Assembly: GCA_965178125.1 (NCBI GenBank)
Contig: OZ237745.1
Coordinates: 1-64,000 of the forward strand
Direction of reading: 5' to 3'
Source of the DNA: Bilabrum cf. latius
Lineage: Eukaryota > Bigyra: Bicosoecida > Bigyra > Bicosoecida
Length of the DNA: 64,000 bases
The stretch's first letter is position 1, and each line of letters opens with the position of its first letter. Shown piece after piece: positions 1-13,088 of the stretch. The position numbers were made by a program, and so were the translations under genes. The notes under the pieces are model-generated. The model was not told the DNA's origin. It did no database searches and saw nothing but the letters and a program-made list of their open reading frames with translations.

Positions 1-3000
1 CCACCCTTATGGTATCCGGCACTCCGCCCAGCGGGAGCGACCCTAGCCTGAACCGTCCGTCGTCATCCTAGCCGGTAAGACACAGCGCTAGCGGAAATGG
101 CACACCAGGGGTGTTCACCGGAATCGCCGTCCCATGCGGAAACTTCTCGTTCTTGCCTCCTCTCACCATGGCCGCAAATGCACCAATTGCCGCCAAGGGA
201 ACGTCCTCGTACGCCTTCTGGAGCGCGGAGACCATGTCCTCGAGCGTTACTCCCAGGTTTCTCATGGTCTCGTGCATCAGCGAGGCTGGAGCTCCCAGTA
301 AGGTGGCCGCTTTGGCCTGCTGCTCAATGCTCTGCGTCAGAGCCACGGTATTCTCGAGCTGCATGACCACCTCGGACGCAAGCCTCCCTGGGCTGATTCG
401 CACTACAGCAGTCAGTAGAGGGCCTGGTGCGTTGATCAGCACGGCAGACACCAAGGCCGGGTGCAGCATTCGACCAATGACCCGGCCGAGCTCCACGCAG
501 GGATCGTCACTGCCGCTCTGCAGGAACGACCTCAGATCCAGCAAGGCGCAGTCCTTGGGAGACTCAGTCCCAGCGGCGAATCCGACAACGTGGCGCCGGC
601 TGTCAGCCCGTGTTACCGCGAGTGGTCGCTACCCCGTGCAGGCAATGAGCGAGGCCGACTGCACACCCACCACGATGAGTGACGCTACGCCGTGCAGCAG
701 CTTCGGAAGCACCTCTGGAGAGCGGGCCTCCGGATCCGTGATCTCCCTCACCCCGCCCCTGGTCACAACCTGAAGCACCATAGCCAGAGTTGCCTGGGCT
801 ACGCGGCACTGGCCGTTCCAGTTGCGTGGATCCTTCTCCACCGTTCGCCGTCGGTCCGCAATGGTGCCATCCGCCACATGCCAGATGGCCTGCCGCAGTC
901 TGGCCTCGGGACGCGGAAGGACGGACTCCATGATGGACCGGGTCATGGCTTGCCCAGTCTGGGTGGGGGCCACCATCTGCGACACATCCAGCGCAAGCAT
1001 GCGCAGCTCCCCTGCGACTGCCTGCTGAACAGCTAAACCGTCCGACACCTGCTCAGCCGCCATAGCCTTTATCTCGATACTGGCCGCCGTAGCCATGGCC
1101 CCTCGGACCGCCTCCTCCAAGTCCCGCGTGACGGCATGCGCCACCTCCCGCTGCACCATGGCAGCAACTGTGTCAAAGAAGGGCGCTCGAACTGTCGACG
1201 TTCCTTCCGCCAGGGCATCCACGAGACTGGCGTGTCCGTCCTCAAGTCCCAGCGCCATTGCTAGTCCCATCAGAAGACCGGGCCCTGCCATGCTGAATTC
1301 GACGCGAAGCGATGCTCGAGCGTCACCTATAGCCTGCAACCTGCGACACGCGATCTCGGTGGCCTCGTCGTGCGCAACCCTTGCCATGGTGGCCGCAGCA
1401 GCCCGCCCCACCTTTGGAACCTGCTGCCTGCATCGCTCCAGCTCACCATACAGCCGAGACCCAAGCCGTTGGTGACTGTCGCCGCTGAGCCTCGTGGAGC
1501 GGAACGCCTGCTCGACGTACATCTGCACCCCGTGAGATACGCTCAGCATCGCGGGCAAGAGCTTACGAACAAACTCGTCGTCCCGCTCGCGGGTGGCCTG
1601 CGATACCAGCTCAGCCACGTGCTGAAAGTCATGCTTAGTCATGGCAGCTTGCGTATCGCCTCTGGCACGAGCCCTGAACTGCACACTGCCCAGAGATGGG
1701 CTCATGAGCAGGCAGTTCACGTTCTCTTCATCCACTTGCATTGGGAAGACGAACTAGCTCCCCACCTGTCCGAAGCCCGGTACGGAGGAGATGTCGGCCA
1801 CGGCATCACCCGCAAGTGCCATGGCATGACGCAGGCCCAGCACGCTCGGAAACGCAGCGTGCATGTCGCCGCCACCTGCCATGAAGCCCAGGTCCATGGA
1901 GAGCAACACGGGGTCCTGGCACTGGATCTCTGGTCGATGTTGCCCGAGCTCCGTCGCCATGCGGATGGCGTCCCTCCCGGCGGCAAGAGGGTCGACAAAC
2001 ACTACAGGGTGCCCGCCGTGGTCCGGAGGGTCCTCCTCAGGCTCACCAGCGGCCGGAGCCTGTCGCAGCATCAGGGATCGCATCACAGCAACCGCCGCCT
2101 GGTTCTGGCCCCCGACGACCAGGATTCGGTAGATCGAGCACGCCAGGACCCCTTGGATCTTCAGTCCGTCAGGATATCTCAGCCTGTGGGGCAGATGGCT
2201 GACCTGGGTGGGATGCAGGGCCGCGTCCTCGCTCAGAACCCGGAGCACTTCGCACAGGAAGTACCCGGGCCTGATGCGATGCCCGCCATCAGGCTCAGCA
2301 GTCCCACGCACGCCCATGTGACGGTCTCCAGGACTCAAAGTCTCGGTGTGGGTGCTTCCGCGAGAGACACCGACGGGCGAGTCGGTTGCTACAATCGCGT
2401 ACGATGCGGAGAGTCCCTGCGCCGTCGTGGCAGTCCTCGGGGTCGACTGCACCATGAACTCGGGCCCGCGGTACCCCTCCTTCTCTCTCACGTAGTTGAT
2501 GGCACCTGCGATGCCAATCAGGAGCGACTGCACGGCCTGGTCGAACGGCGTTCCAACGAGGCGCATTCCCTCCAGTCGCCGGATGTTCCAGCGCCTCGCG
2601 AGTGTGCGCAAGGAGGCCTGCTCTTCCTCAGACCCTGCGTGAGCAACGCCAAACACCCGAGCCACACCGCCCTCCGGTAGCACGACTCGCACCTCAGCCG
2701 CCCCCGCCAGGAGGACAGAGACCGAGACGTCGCCAGATCCGACCCCGCGCTGTTTGGGCATCATCGTGAGGTACTTGCGGAGCGTGGCACGTGCGGATTT
2801 CACGGCCCTGGCATTGCCTCGCACTGTGCCGGTGCTTCCCTCCAGGATCGCTTCAGCTTCCTCTAGCACCCCAACCTCCTCGCTGCTCTGGTGGAAGCGA
2901 CGAGCTGCACTTCGAACGTCCGATGTCAGGGATTGGACGGTCACGTGGTCCCCTGCTGGTGCAGGGAGAGCGTGATGGATGCGGTGCAGCCGCAGCGGCT

Positions 3001-5320
3001 CCGAATCCACACCCATGTTCTGGATCCCCATCGGTCCAAGGTACGCGACGTCGATGCGGGGTGAGTAGTACGCGCCGTGACTCCTCGGCGTGCCGGGATT
3101 GTCCCGCTCCTACGTGGGGATGTGCCGGTTGAAGACGATGCTGTAGCCGAGCCGGGGCCTGGATGAGCCGCTCGTGTCCACCTCGGTGCGCTGGTGCTGC
3201 TGCGTGGCCGACTGCACCCTGATCTGCCCCCCGTCCCTCTGCAGACCCCTGCGCCCGCAGAGGACCCCATCCTGCGTCGCCGAGTCGGCTCCAATCAGCA
3301 CGTCGATGAGGCCGTAGGCTTGGTCCAGCGGCTCGTCCAGCAGGAGCCGTGACACCGGCCCCCCAAGCGCCAGCATGAACGGGCTGGTCTGCACCTCCTG
3401 GGAGGCTCCGGCGCCGGATAGGATCCCGACCACCTCCATGGCGTCGACATCGGAGAGCTCAGAGCGGACCGCCACGGGGGCCGCCATGCCGTCTGGTGGG
3501 TTCCGCAGCACATCCGGGGCGGCCTCCTGCTCCTCTTCAGGCTCGCCTTCCAGCTCGGCATCCGCAGCTCCGAAAGCCTCCGCGGCAGGATCTCCACCAT
3601 CCGCTTCCTCGTCGCCACCTTGGTCTCCGTCCGAGTCCCACTGGCCTTCCCCACCCCACTCGCCTTCCCCAGCCTCATACCCGGCATCTTCGTCGCCCTC
3701 TGCATGCTCCTCCGCCCCAGCCGGCTGCGCCGCCGGCCCCTCCTCCATCTCGTCCTCGTCCTCGTCCTCGTACATGAACGCTGGAGGCTGCTCGGAGAGC
3801 CCGACCGCGTCAAAGACCGTCTCGTCCACGCGGTTGTACTCGATGTAGTGATCCCACTCCGTGCGGAGCGGAGAGAGCTTGTGGCTGTGCAGCCCGGGCT
3901 CCGCCAGCATCGGAGACGGCCAGAAGCTGACCGCCACCGAAGCCAGCTTGCTCCGAATGAAGGCAGCCCCTTCCTCGTTCAGGTCTTCGCTCTCCAGCAT
4001 CTTGGTGATGTCAGTCCAGCCAACGAGCTGCACGAGAAAGCGGCCGCGCCTCTGCGCGCGCTGCTCCACGCCGGCAGCATCAGTCTCGGCATGCAGGAGG
4101 CTGTCCACGACGACAACGGCGCGCCTCTGGTACGCCCACCAGCGCCGCATGCCTTGCATGGTCACCGTCTCCATCACTGGAGGTGCGAGCGCCCTCCACA
4201 CCTCGGGAGGCAGCTCCTGCCTGCCAACGCAGGTCAGCAGGCCCTGCAGGGCCTGCACCGCCTCGTCGTCCACCTCCCATATGTGGTAGGCCAGCATGGG
4301 GTGCTGCGCGAGGTCGTCTGTCGCCTCGTGCATGCCGAACCGGTACTCGGGCGGGAGGTTGACGGCCAGGGCCTCCTCTCCCTGCGCTCCCCCAGGGTCG
4401 CCGACGACCAGGTTCCATGCCTGCACGGGTGGTGCACCGACCTCCCCTCCGGCGTCTGGGCCTGCGCCACCGCCTTGGGCGCCGGCTGCCTCTGCACCGG
4501 CAGCGAACACGACTCCAGGGACGGGCAGCTCGGGCGCTCCTCCCTCTGCCCCGAAGAGCGGCTGCTGGCCCTGAGCATCCCAGACCATGGCCTGCCGAGC
4601 TGCCAGGGTGGCCGCGTGGGCGGCTTGGCGCCCGAGGAAGATGGCCTGGACCGCTTCTGGGGGCTCGTCGTTGCCCATCGCGTCCTCCCCTGCGCCGACC
4701 CCGGCCAGGACGGGCACCTCGGCGAGAGGCACGGGCCCAGGGACGAGTTGGTGCTGGGCAGCCTGGGCAGCTGGCTGCTGCTCGGCTGCTGGAGGGGCCG
4801 GACCGACGCCGGCTGGCCCACCTGCAGGCTCCTGCTGGGGCTCCGGGATCGGGAGGAAGGCGTCGGCCTCGCCAGCTGGCGGCTCGGGCTGCAGGCCTCC
4901 TGGGACCGGCAGGTTGGCACCCGGACCAGCCGGGTGCTGGGGCGGGGCGGCGGGCATCGCCTGCTGGCCAGCAGCAAGAGCTGCACCCGGTGGTGGTTGT
5001 TGGACGCCCTCTTGCTGCTGGAGCTGGTGCTCCGGAGCATGCTCGCCAATGGCTGGGACGGGGGCCGGCAGGCCTGCCGCATCGCCCCCCCCGGCTTCAT
5101 GACCGCCTGGCGCTGGCACCACCTGGGCCGGGATCTGGGCTTGCACCTCGCCGGCCGGCGGGCCAGGCAGGGCGTCACCTCCTGGTTGAAGTGGCCCTGG
5201 TACTCCGATGCGCACGCGATGCGGGTTCTGAGCGTAGCCCTTCGCGCGGCGGTCCAGGAAGGCCCGGAGGTAGTCCAAAGCCTTCATGTGCTTGGTGGCG
5301 TCGTACGTCGACTGCGCCAT
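1..5320 (-). CDS. Giant hypothetical protein, 3' end beyond the window
   Basis: From an ATG at 5320 the frame stays open to the left edge (over 1,770 codons) with no UAA or UGA, once four UAG codons (minus strand, at 3110, 1754, 629 and 68) are read as sense. Residues 1-300 are Pro/Ala/Gly/Gln-rich and probably disordered. Residues about 380-500 look globular and Trp-rich (RRWWAYQRR near 390). Residues about 515-600 are strongly acidic (DEDEDEMEEG). The rest is Ala/Val/Arg-rich with helical character. I do not recognise a family. The four pieces lie in exactly one frame over 5.3 kb, which chance would not give. It is the last gene before 11 kb of subtelomere-like repeats and diverges from the acidic-protein gene. 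Confident as a gene; function unknown. Confidence 0.75.
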
Positions 5321-5935
5321 GACCAGACTGCGGACAGAGATGCCACAAGGATATATAATATAGTTGGGATGTGATTAGTATGATGGTACGATGCGTTATT
5401 CCCTGGTGGCGCACTCGTCACGGCGGTGCCGCGCATCAGGTTCCGCACATGCTCCCGTCCACCAGAATTATTGTCGGAGTACTCCGCAATCAAGCAAAGT
5501 GAGCATTCGGCGCGCAGCCTACGCATCGCCGGGTAATTGTTTGCAGTATGTTATGATATTTGATAATATGCGCGAGATTAGTTCCAACGATTGCTAGCCG
5601 TCGCGCAATTGAGGAAAACGTCTGCAGCACGTTGTGGCAAGCGCATCGCGCATCGCACTCCCCAGGCATACCCCATCGATTTGACTCACGTTTGCTTCAG
5701 GTTTGTATGCACAATATGCTATAGTAGCTATATGCCAAGTATGCGCCTCTGCAATTAAATACAAGGAGCGCAAAATGAGTGATTCTAATTCAGCGCTGCT
5801 GGTTGGGTGAATGAGCAGATTTCGGGATGACGAGTACAAGTTGTGTGCACCTACGTGTCTCGCGCCTGTGATCCCTGCCGCGTTCAAACGCCTGTTTGTG
5901 GCTTAATCCGTGTTCCCTTGGCACCACAGAGTACT
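5321..5935. promoter_or_regulatory. AT-rich divergent intergenic region
   Basis: About 615 bp between two divergent genes, clearly more AT-rich than its surroundings. No recognisable RNA gene or conserved element. An alternative upstream in-frame start for the right-hand gene lies at 5843, but the ATG at 5936 has the better context (actATGGCC). The region presumably holds both promoters; that is inferred from position only. Confidence 0.4.
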
Positions 5936-6567
5936 ATGGCCGCCGCAAAGAGCTACAGTGTCAAGCACACCAGCAAGTCTCGCCCCGTCGTGGCCGCCCT
6001 GGCTTCAGGTGTCGCCACGTCCGCGGCCAAGCAGGTCCTGCTGATCTCCCTCGTGGGCCTCCACCAAGACTGTGGGCTGCTCTGCGGGTCTACGGAACAC
6101 TACGAAGGGACCAAAAAGGCGGGCATCAAGGCCTGTGTGGATGCCATCCTGGCGCTGGATGAGTTTGAGGTGCCTTTTGGTGTGCTCACGGCGCTGAGCA
6201 GCCACCTGTGCCCAGACGCATCAGGCAGCAGCTCCGACTGGCCAGGTTTCAGGAAGATGAAGCAGCTACTTACGGGCCTCCGCGACAGCGGCTATTCCGC
6301 CACGATTAACCCGTGGTTTAAGGCAGGCATGGATGGCCTGCAGAGACGCCACAAGGCCGTGCTCAAGTTCGTGTCCGACTACGGAGCTAAAAAAGGCTCT
6401 GTACGTGCGTGCGGAGGCATGGAGGCTGTGTTCATAGAGATGTTCGACATGGCAGTCAAGGACTCTGCCGTGGCTTCAGCAGGAGATCAAGGTGGTTCTT
6501 CGGGAGCCGCTGCTACCTCGATGAGTGGGGCACCCCGTGCTCGAAAAGACAAACGGAGTGCCATGGA

Positions 6568-6601
<34 letters not shown>

Positions 6602-7498
6602 GACGAGGACGAGGACGACCCTGACAACAATGTGAGGGGCTAGAGGGCCTACAAGGCCCGGAGAGCCCGGGGCGGGCCAGAGTCAGACGGCTCAGAGTCC
6701 AGCGACTCATTGACCGAGCGACTGAACAACGAGCTTCTAAGAGCCAAGCGGAAAGAGGAGGCCAAGAGAAAGGAAAAGGCAAAGGCCAAACTCAAGGCCA
6801 GGACCAAGGCCGCGGGCAAGTCGACGGGCAAGGTGCAGGGCAAGGTGAGGGCCAGGGATGCGCACCTGGCAGAACCGTAGAGCAAGAAGGCGGCTGACGC
6901 CGCGCCTCGGGCACAGAGGCAACCCAAGCGATCGACCGTCTTCCAAGCAGGCTATGGCAAGGGAGGTCGCCGCACTGTTGAACAAGAGAAGAGGGGAGCA
7001 AGTGGCGCAAGGAGTGGAGCAGCAGCATCATTGCCTCGCCAGGACACTGACGAGGATGAAGAGGAGATCGGTGGTCGGTACCGCGCAGAAGCAGCCGGAG
7101 ATCTGGACGAGGATGAGGCTCCAATGGGGCTTATGCAGCAGGACGAGGAGGATGAGGAGCAGCTGGACGAGGAAGAAGAGAACGAGGGCCACAACCAGCA
7201 GGACGACTCTGACCACAACGGTGGAATGGAGGACACCGGCTTCACCCCCTAGCAGCGGAACCTGATGAACCGCATCCTCGCTGCCTGCGATGACACCGCG
7301 TTGGACTGCAGCCAGACTGTCGAAGAGATGGTCGAGAACGTGCAAGAAGGCATTGAAAAGAGGGACCACGGGTTGGGCACGCTCGCAGACCTGATGACGG
7401 CCCTCGAGAAGACGGTGGAAGGAGATTTCAATGCGGAAGACGTCGACGCTGTGGAGGCGCTCCTGGCAGCTGTCGGAGCGGGATCCGATGATGGGTAA
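5936..7498 (+). CDS. Hypothetical acidic/charged nuclear-type protein
   Basis: 520 codons from the ATG at 5936 to a UAA at 7496, with in-frame UAG codons at 6641, 6878 and 7250. Residues 1-200 look globular (Leu/Val/Ala-rich with scattered Cys). An uninterrupted run of eleven Asp codons begins near residue 211, followed by Glu/Asp. Residues about 240-330 are a Lys/Arg/Ala-rich helical stretch, about 370-435 are acidic again, and the last 80 residues look like a small helical domain. Alternating polyacidic and polybasic segments are typical of chromatin or nucleolar proteins, but I recognise no family. It diverges from the giant gene on the left and is the last gene before the repeat region. 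Confidence 0.72.
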
Positions 7499-7740
7499 GA
7501 AGCAGCTAGCGGGATGGCAATGGAGGTCAGTAGCAGCTAGACCAGCTTGTGAGAGGAGTTTGCCAATGTGCCGGCTAGTGACCTGTTAGGACGCAATAGT
7601 AGGAACCAACGGCCATTCTACCATAACAAGCCTAATATCAAGGCACTCCATCACGCAAGGGAATAAACACTTACACGTAAGTAACTGAAAAGAGCCATGT
7701 AATTGAATATCGGTCGTATCCCGCTGAAATCTCAACACCT

Positions 7741-10700
7741 TTGTACGATCCCCATGTAGCTTTGCTAGACCCCCATGTAGCATGCCATACCTCCATGTAG
7801 CCATGCACACACCCATACACATTTGCACGACCTCCATGTAGACATGCACACACCCCATGTAGCCATGCACACACCCCATGTAGCATGCCATTCCGCCCAT
7901 GTAGCCATGCACATACCCCCATACACATTTGCACGATCTACATGTAGCCATGCACACACCCAATGTAGCCATGCACACACCCCATGTAGCCATGCACACA
8001 CCCCATGTAGGATGCCATTCCGCCCATGTAGCCATGCACATACCCCCATACACATCTGCAAGATCCTCATGTAGCCATGCACACACCCCATGTAGCTTTG
8101 CACACACCCCATGTAAGTTTGCACGATCCCCATGTAGCATGCCATACCGCCCATGTAGCCATGCACATACCCCCATACACATTTGCACGATCTCCATGTA
8201 GCCATGCACACACCCAATGTAGCCATGCACACACCCAATGTAGCTTTGCACACACCCCATGTAAGTTTGCACGATCCCCATGTAGCATGCCATACCGCCC
8301 ATGTAGCCATGCACATACCCCCATACACATTTGCACGATCTACATGTAGCCATGCACACACCCAATGTAGCCATGCACACACCCCATGTAGCCATGCACA
8401 CACCCCATGTAGGATGCCATTCCGCCCATGTAGCCATGCACATACCCCCATACACATCTGCAAGATCCTCATGTAGCCATGCACACACCCCATGTAGCTT
8501 TGCACACACCCCATGTAAGTTTGCACGATCCCCATGTAGCATGCCATACCGCCCATGTAGCCATGCACATACCCCCATACACATTTGCACGATCTCCATG
8601 TAGCCATGCACACACCCCATGTAGCCATGCACACACCCATACACATTTGCACGACCTCCATGTAGACATGCACACACCCCATGTAGCCATGCACACACCC
8701 CATGTAGCATGCCATACCGCCCATGTAGCCATGCACATACCCCCATACACATTTGCACGATCTACATGTAGCCATGCACACACCCAATGTAGCCATGCAC
8801 ACACCCCATGTAGCCATGCACACACCCCATGTAGCATGCCATACCGCCCATGTAGCCATGCACATACCCCCATACACATTTGCACGATCTACATGTAGCC
8901 ATGCACACACCCAATGTAGCCATGCACACACCCCATGTAGCCATGCACACACCCCATGTAGGATGCCATTCCGCCCATGTAGCCATGCACATAGCCCCAT
9001 ACACATTTGCACGATCCTCATGTACCCATGCACACACCCCATGTAGCCATGCACACACCCCACACACATTTGCAAGATCTCCATGTAGCCATGCACAGAC
9101 CCCATGTAGCATGCCATACCTCCATTGTAGCCATGCACACACCCCATGTAGCCATGCACACACCCCATGTAGCCATGCACATACCCCCATACACATTTGC
9201 ACGATCTCCATGTAGCCATGCACACACACCATGTAGCCATGCACACACCCCATGTAGCATGACATACCGCCCATGTAGCCATGCACATACCCCCATACAC
9301 ATTTGCAAGATCTCCATGTAGCCATGCACACACACCATGTAGCATGCCATACCTCCATTGTAGCCATGCACACACCCCATGTAGCATGACATACCGCCCA
9401 TGTAGCCATACACACACCTCACATACACATTTGCACGATCTCCATGTAGCCATGCACACACACCATGTAGCCATGCACACACCCCATGTAGCATGACATA
9501 CCGCCCATGTAGCCATGCACATACCCCCATACACATTTGCAAGATCTCCATGTAGCCATGCACACACACCATGTAGCATGCCATACCTCCATTGTAGCCA
9601 TGCACACACCCCATGTAGCATGACATACCGCCCATGTAGCCATACACACACCTCACATACACATTTGCACGATCTCCATGTAGCCATGCACACACCCAAT
9701 GTAGCCATACACAGACACCATGTAGCATGCCATACCTCCATTGTAGCCATGCACACACCCCATGTAGCCATGCACACACCCCATGTAGCCATGCACATAC
9801 CCCCATACACATTTGCACGATCTCCATGTAGCCATGCACACACACCATGTAGCCATGCACACACCCCATGTAGCATGACATACCGCCCATGTAGCCATGC
9901 ACATACCCCCATACACATTTGCAAGATCTCCATGTAGCCATGCACACACACCATGTAGCATGCCATACCTCCATTGTAGCCATGCACACACCCCATGTAG
10001 CATGACATACCGCCCATGTAGCCATACACACACCTCACATACACATTTGCACGATCTCCATGTAGCGATGCACACACACCATGTAGCCATACACAGACCC
10101 CATGTAGCATGATATACCGCTCATGTAGCCATGCACATACCCCCATACACATTTGCAAGACCTCCATGTAGCCATGCACACACCCCATGTAGCATGCCAT
10201 ACCGCCCATGTAGCCATACACACACCTCACATACACATTTGCACGATCTCCATGTAGCCATGCACACACACCATGTAGCCATACACAGACCCCATGTAGC
10301 ATGATATACCGCTCATGTAGCCATGCACATACCCCCATACACATTTGCAAGACCTCCATGTAGACATGCACACACCCCATGTAGCATGCCATTCCGCTCA
10401 TGTAGCCATGCACATACCCCCATACACATTTGCAAGATCTCCATGTAGCCATGCACACACACCATGTAGCATGCCATACCTCCATTGTAGCCATGCACAC
10501 ACCCCATGTAGCATGACATACCGCCCATGTAGCCATGCACATACCCCCATACACATTTGCAAGATCTCCATGTAGCCATGCACACACACCATGTAGCATG
10601 CCATACCTCCATTGTAGCCATGCACACACCCCATGTAGCATGACATACCGCCCATGTAGCCATACACACACCTCACATACACATTTGCACGATCTCCATG

Positions 10701-11733
10701 TAGCGATGCACACACACCATGTAGCCATACACAGACCCCATGTAGCATGATATACCGCTCATGTAGCCATGCACATACCCCCATACACATTTGCAAGACC
10801 TCCATGTAGCCATGCACACACCCCATGTAGCATGCCATACCGCCCATGTAGCCATACACACACCTCACATACACATTTGCACGATCTCCATGTAGCCATG
10901 CACACACACCATGTAGCCATACACAGACCCCATGTAGCATGATATACCGCTCATGTAGCCATGCACATACCCCCATACACAATTGCAAGACCTCCATGTA
11001 GCCATGCACAGACCCCATGTAGCATGCCATTCCGCTCATGTAGCCATGCACATACCCCCATACACATTTGCAAGACCTCCATGTAGCCATGCACACACCC
11101 CATGTAGCATGACATACCTCCATTGTAGCCATGCACATACCCCCATACACATTTGCAAGATCTCCATGTAGCCATGCACAGACCCCATGTAGGATGCCAT
11201 TCCGCTCATGTAGCCATGCACATACCCCCATACACATTTGCAAGATCTCCATGTAGCCATGCACACACACCATGTAGCATGCCATACCTCCATTGTAGCC
11301 ATGCACACACCCCATGTAGCATGACATACCGCCCATGTAGCCATGCACATACCCCCATACACATTTACAAGATCTCCATGTAGCCATGCACACACCCCAT
11401 GTAGCATGCCATACCGCCCATGTAGCCATACACACTCCTCACATACACATTTGCACGATCTCCATGTAGCCATGCACACACCCCATGTAGCCATACACAG
11501 ACCCCATGTAGCATGCCATACCGCCCATGTAGCCATGCACATACCCCCATACACATTTGCACGATCTCCATGTAGCCATGCACACACCCAATGTAGCCAT
11601 ACACAGACCCCATGTAGCATGACATACCGCCCATGTAGGCATGCACATACCCCCATACACATTTGCAAGATCCTCATGTAGCCATGCACAAACTCAATGT
11701 TACCATGCTAAAACCCCAAGCAGCATGACATTC
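7741..11733. repeat. 4-kb minisatellite with 21-bp and 43-bp modules
   Basis: Tandem array of a 21-bp module beginning CATGTAGCCATGCAC, a 21-bp variant beginning CATGTAGCATGCCATAC, and a 43-bp module that ends in CATACACATTTGCACGATC. Higher-order units contain one 43-bp module plus several 21-bp modules. Successive 43-bp modules start 127, 127 then 148 bp apart (near 7920, 8047, 8174, 8322), that is 43 plus 4 or 5 times 21. Copies are nearly identical, implying recent homogenisation. Long stop-free frames exist on both strands but are not coding: the 43-bp module shifts the frame at each higher-order unit. Confidence 0.95.
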
Positions 11734-12340
11734 CGCATCGTATAGCACGCACATCCTGTCTGTGGGCCGAGAAATCGGCGTTCTCCGTATAGCTAGGGTT
11801 ACGAAAGTGGCATATTTGGGTGTTTAATGGTCCATATCTCAGCCGATACTGGTCGTTGATGGCTGCGGCTTCGTCATAGCCGGGTCACGACTGCTTTCGC
11901 GTCGGTTACTTTTCGAACTCGGAGTCGAATTTCACACCCCTTCCTGCCCTCACTGTGCCCTCGGACTGTATCATGGAGGTGCTCCAGACCCACAGGCATG
12001 TGCTGCGACGCAGTTTGACCACCAGCATGCGTCACGGCGAATGGTAGAGTCAGAGACCTGAGATCTATGTGTTCCAGGATATGTGATCTCGGATTGCCGA
12101 AGTAGCCCGGCGTGGCATTTTTATAGAATGCATATTCAAACGCACCCATGCCGCATCTGGGTGCTGAGCTATCGCGGCTTGCGCAAATGTTTGGGCTAGC
12201 CCGAATCTTTGATCCATGTTTTCTCAGCCCGGAAATATGTCCAATGCCTTACACCTTCCACATGATGTCTACGCACCTCTGTTCCCTGGAATTACTCGGA
12301 GTTTCATAATTTTCAACCAAGTCTCACTCTTACCGGTCTG

Positions 12341-12791
12341 TGACATGCACCCTATTCCTAGCCTTGCCCCTTTGTGGGGGAGTTGCAAATTCGATTTGCT
12401 GATTCATGAGTTTGTATTATTGCACTGTATCATTTACGGTACTTGGTTTTCTGACATGATTAAAAAATCCACCCAATTTTCGGGGCCAAGCTCCTCTCGC
12501 CGGTATATGACATACACCCTATTCCTAGCCTTGCCCCTCTGTGGGGGAGTTGCAAATTCGATTTGCTGATTCATGAGTTTGCATTATTGCACTGTATCAT
12601 TTACGGTACTTGGTTTTCTGACATGATTAAAAAATCCACCCAATTTTCGGGGCCAAGCTCCTCTCGCCGGTATATGACATACACCCTATTCCTAGCCTTG
12701 CCCCTCTGTGGGGGAGTTGCAAATTCGATTTGCTGATTCATGAGTTTGTATTATTGCACTGTATCATTTACGGTACTTGGTTTTCTGACAT
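12341..12791. repeat. 167-bp tandem repeat, 2.7 copies
   Basis: Copies start at 12341, 12508 and 12675, each marked by TGACATRCACCCTATTCC and a GGGGGAGTTGCAAATT block. The first copy has small differences (GCAC for ACAC). The same array lies in cassette copy 2 at 15752-16202. Confidence 0.92.
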
Positions 12792-13088
12792 TAATGAAGA
12801 TCGCCAGTCACCCAGTCACTGTGGGCGTGGCGCCGACCAGATGAGCACTTACTTGTATTGCTCGATTGCTCGAGAGCTGTGTGCCAGCCATTCTCCAAAC
12901 TTCGCACACATGACACATGATGATGACTCAAAGTGCGAATGAACGGCTGAAATCAAGAAATCTCATTTACAGCTAATGAACGCCCCTTAGGAAAACCTCT
13001 TACCTAACCCGAACCCATGTACGTATGCAAACCCAACCATGTAGGTGTGCAAACCCCATACTTGCAATGCTTGATGTAATAGAATCAC

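Noticed and set aside
7765-10728. A 987-codon minus-strand open frame across the minisatellite, rich in Cys, His and Trp
   Set aside because: The 43-bp module changes the frame at every higher-order unit and the peptide simply rotates among frames. Several frames on both strands are open because the modules lack stops. This is a property of the repeat, not coding.
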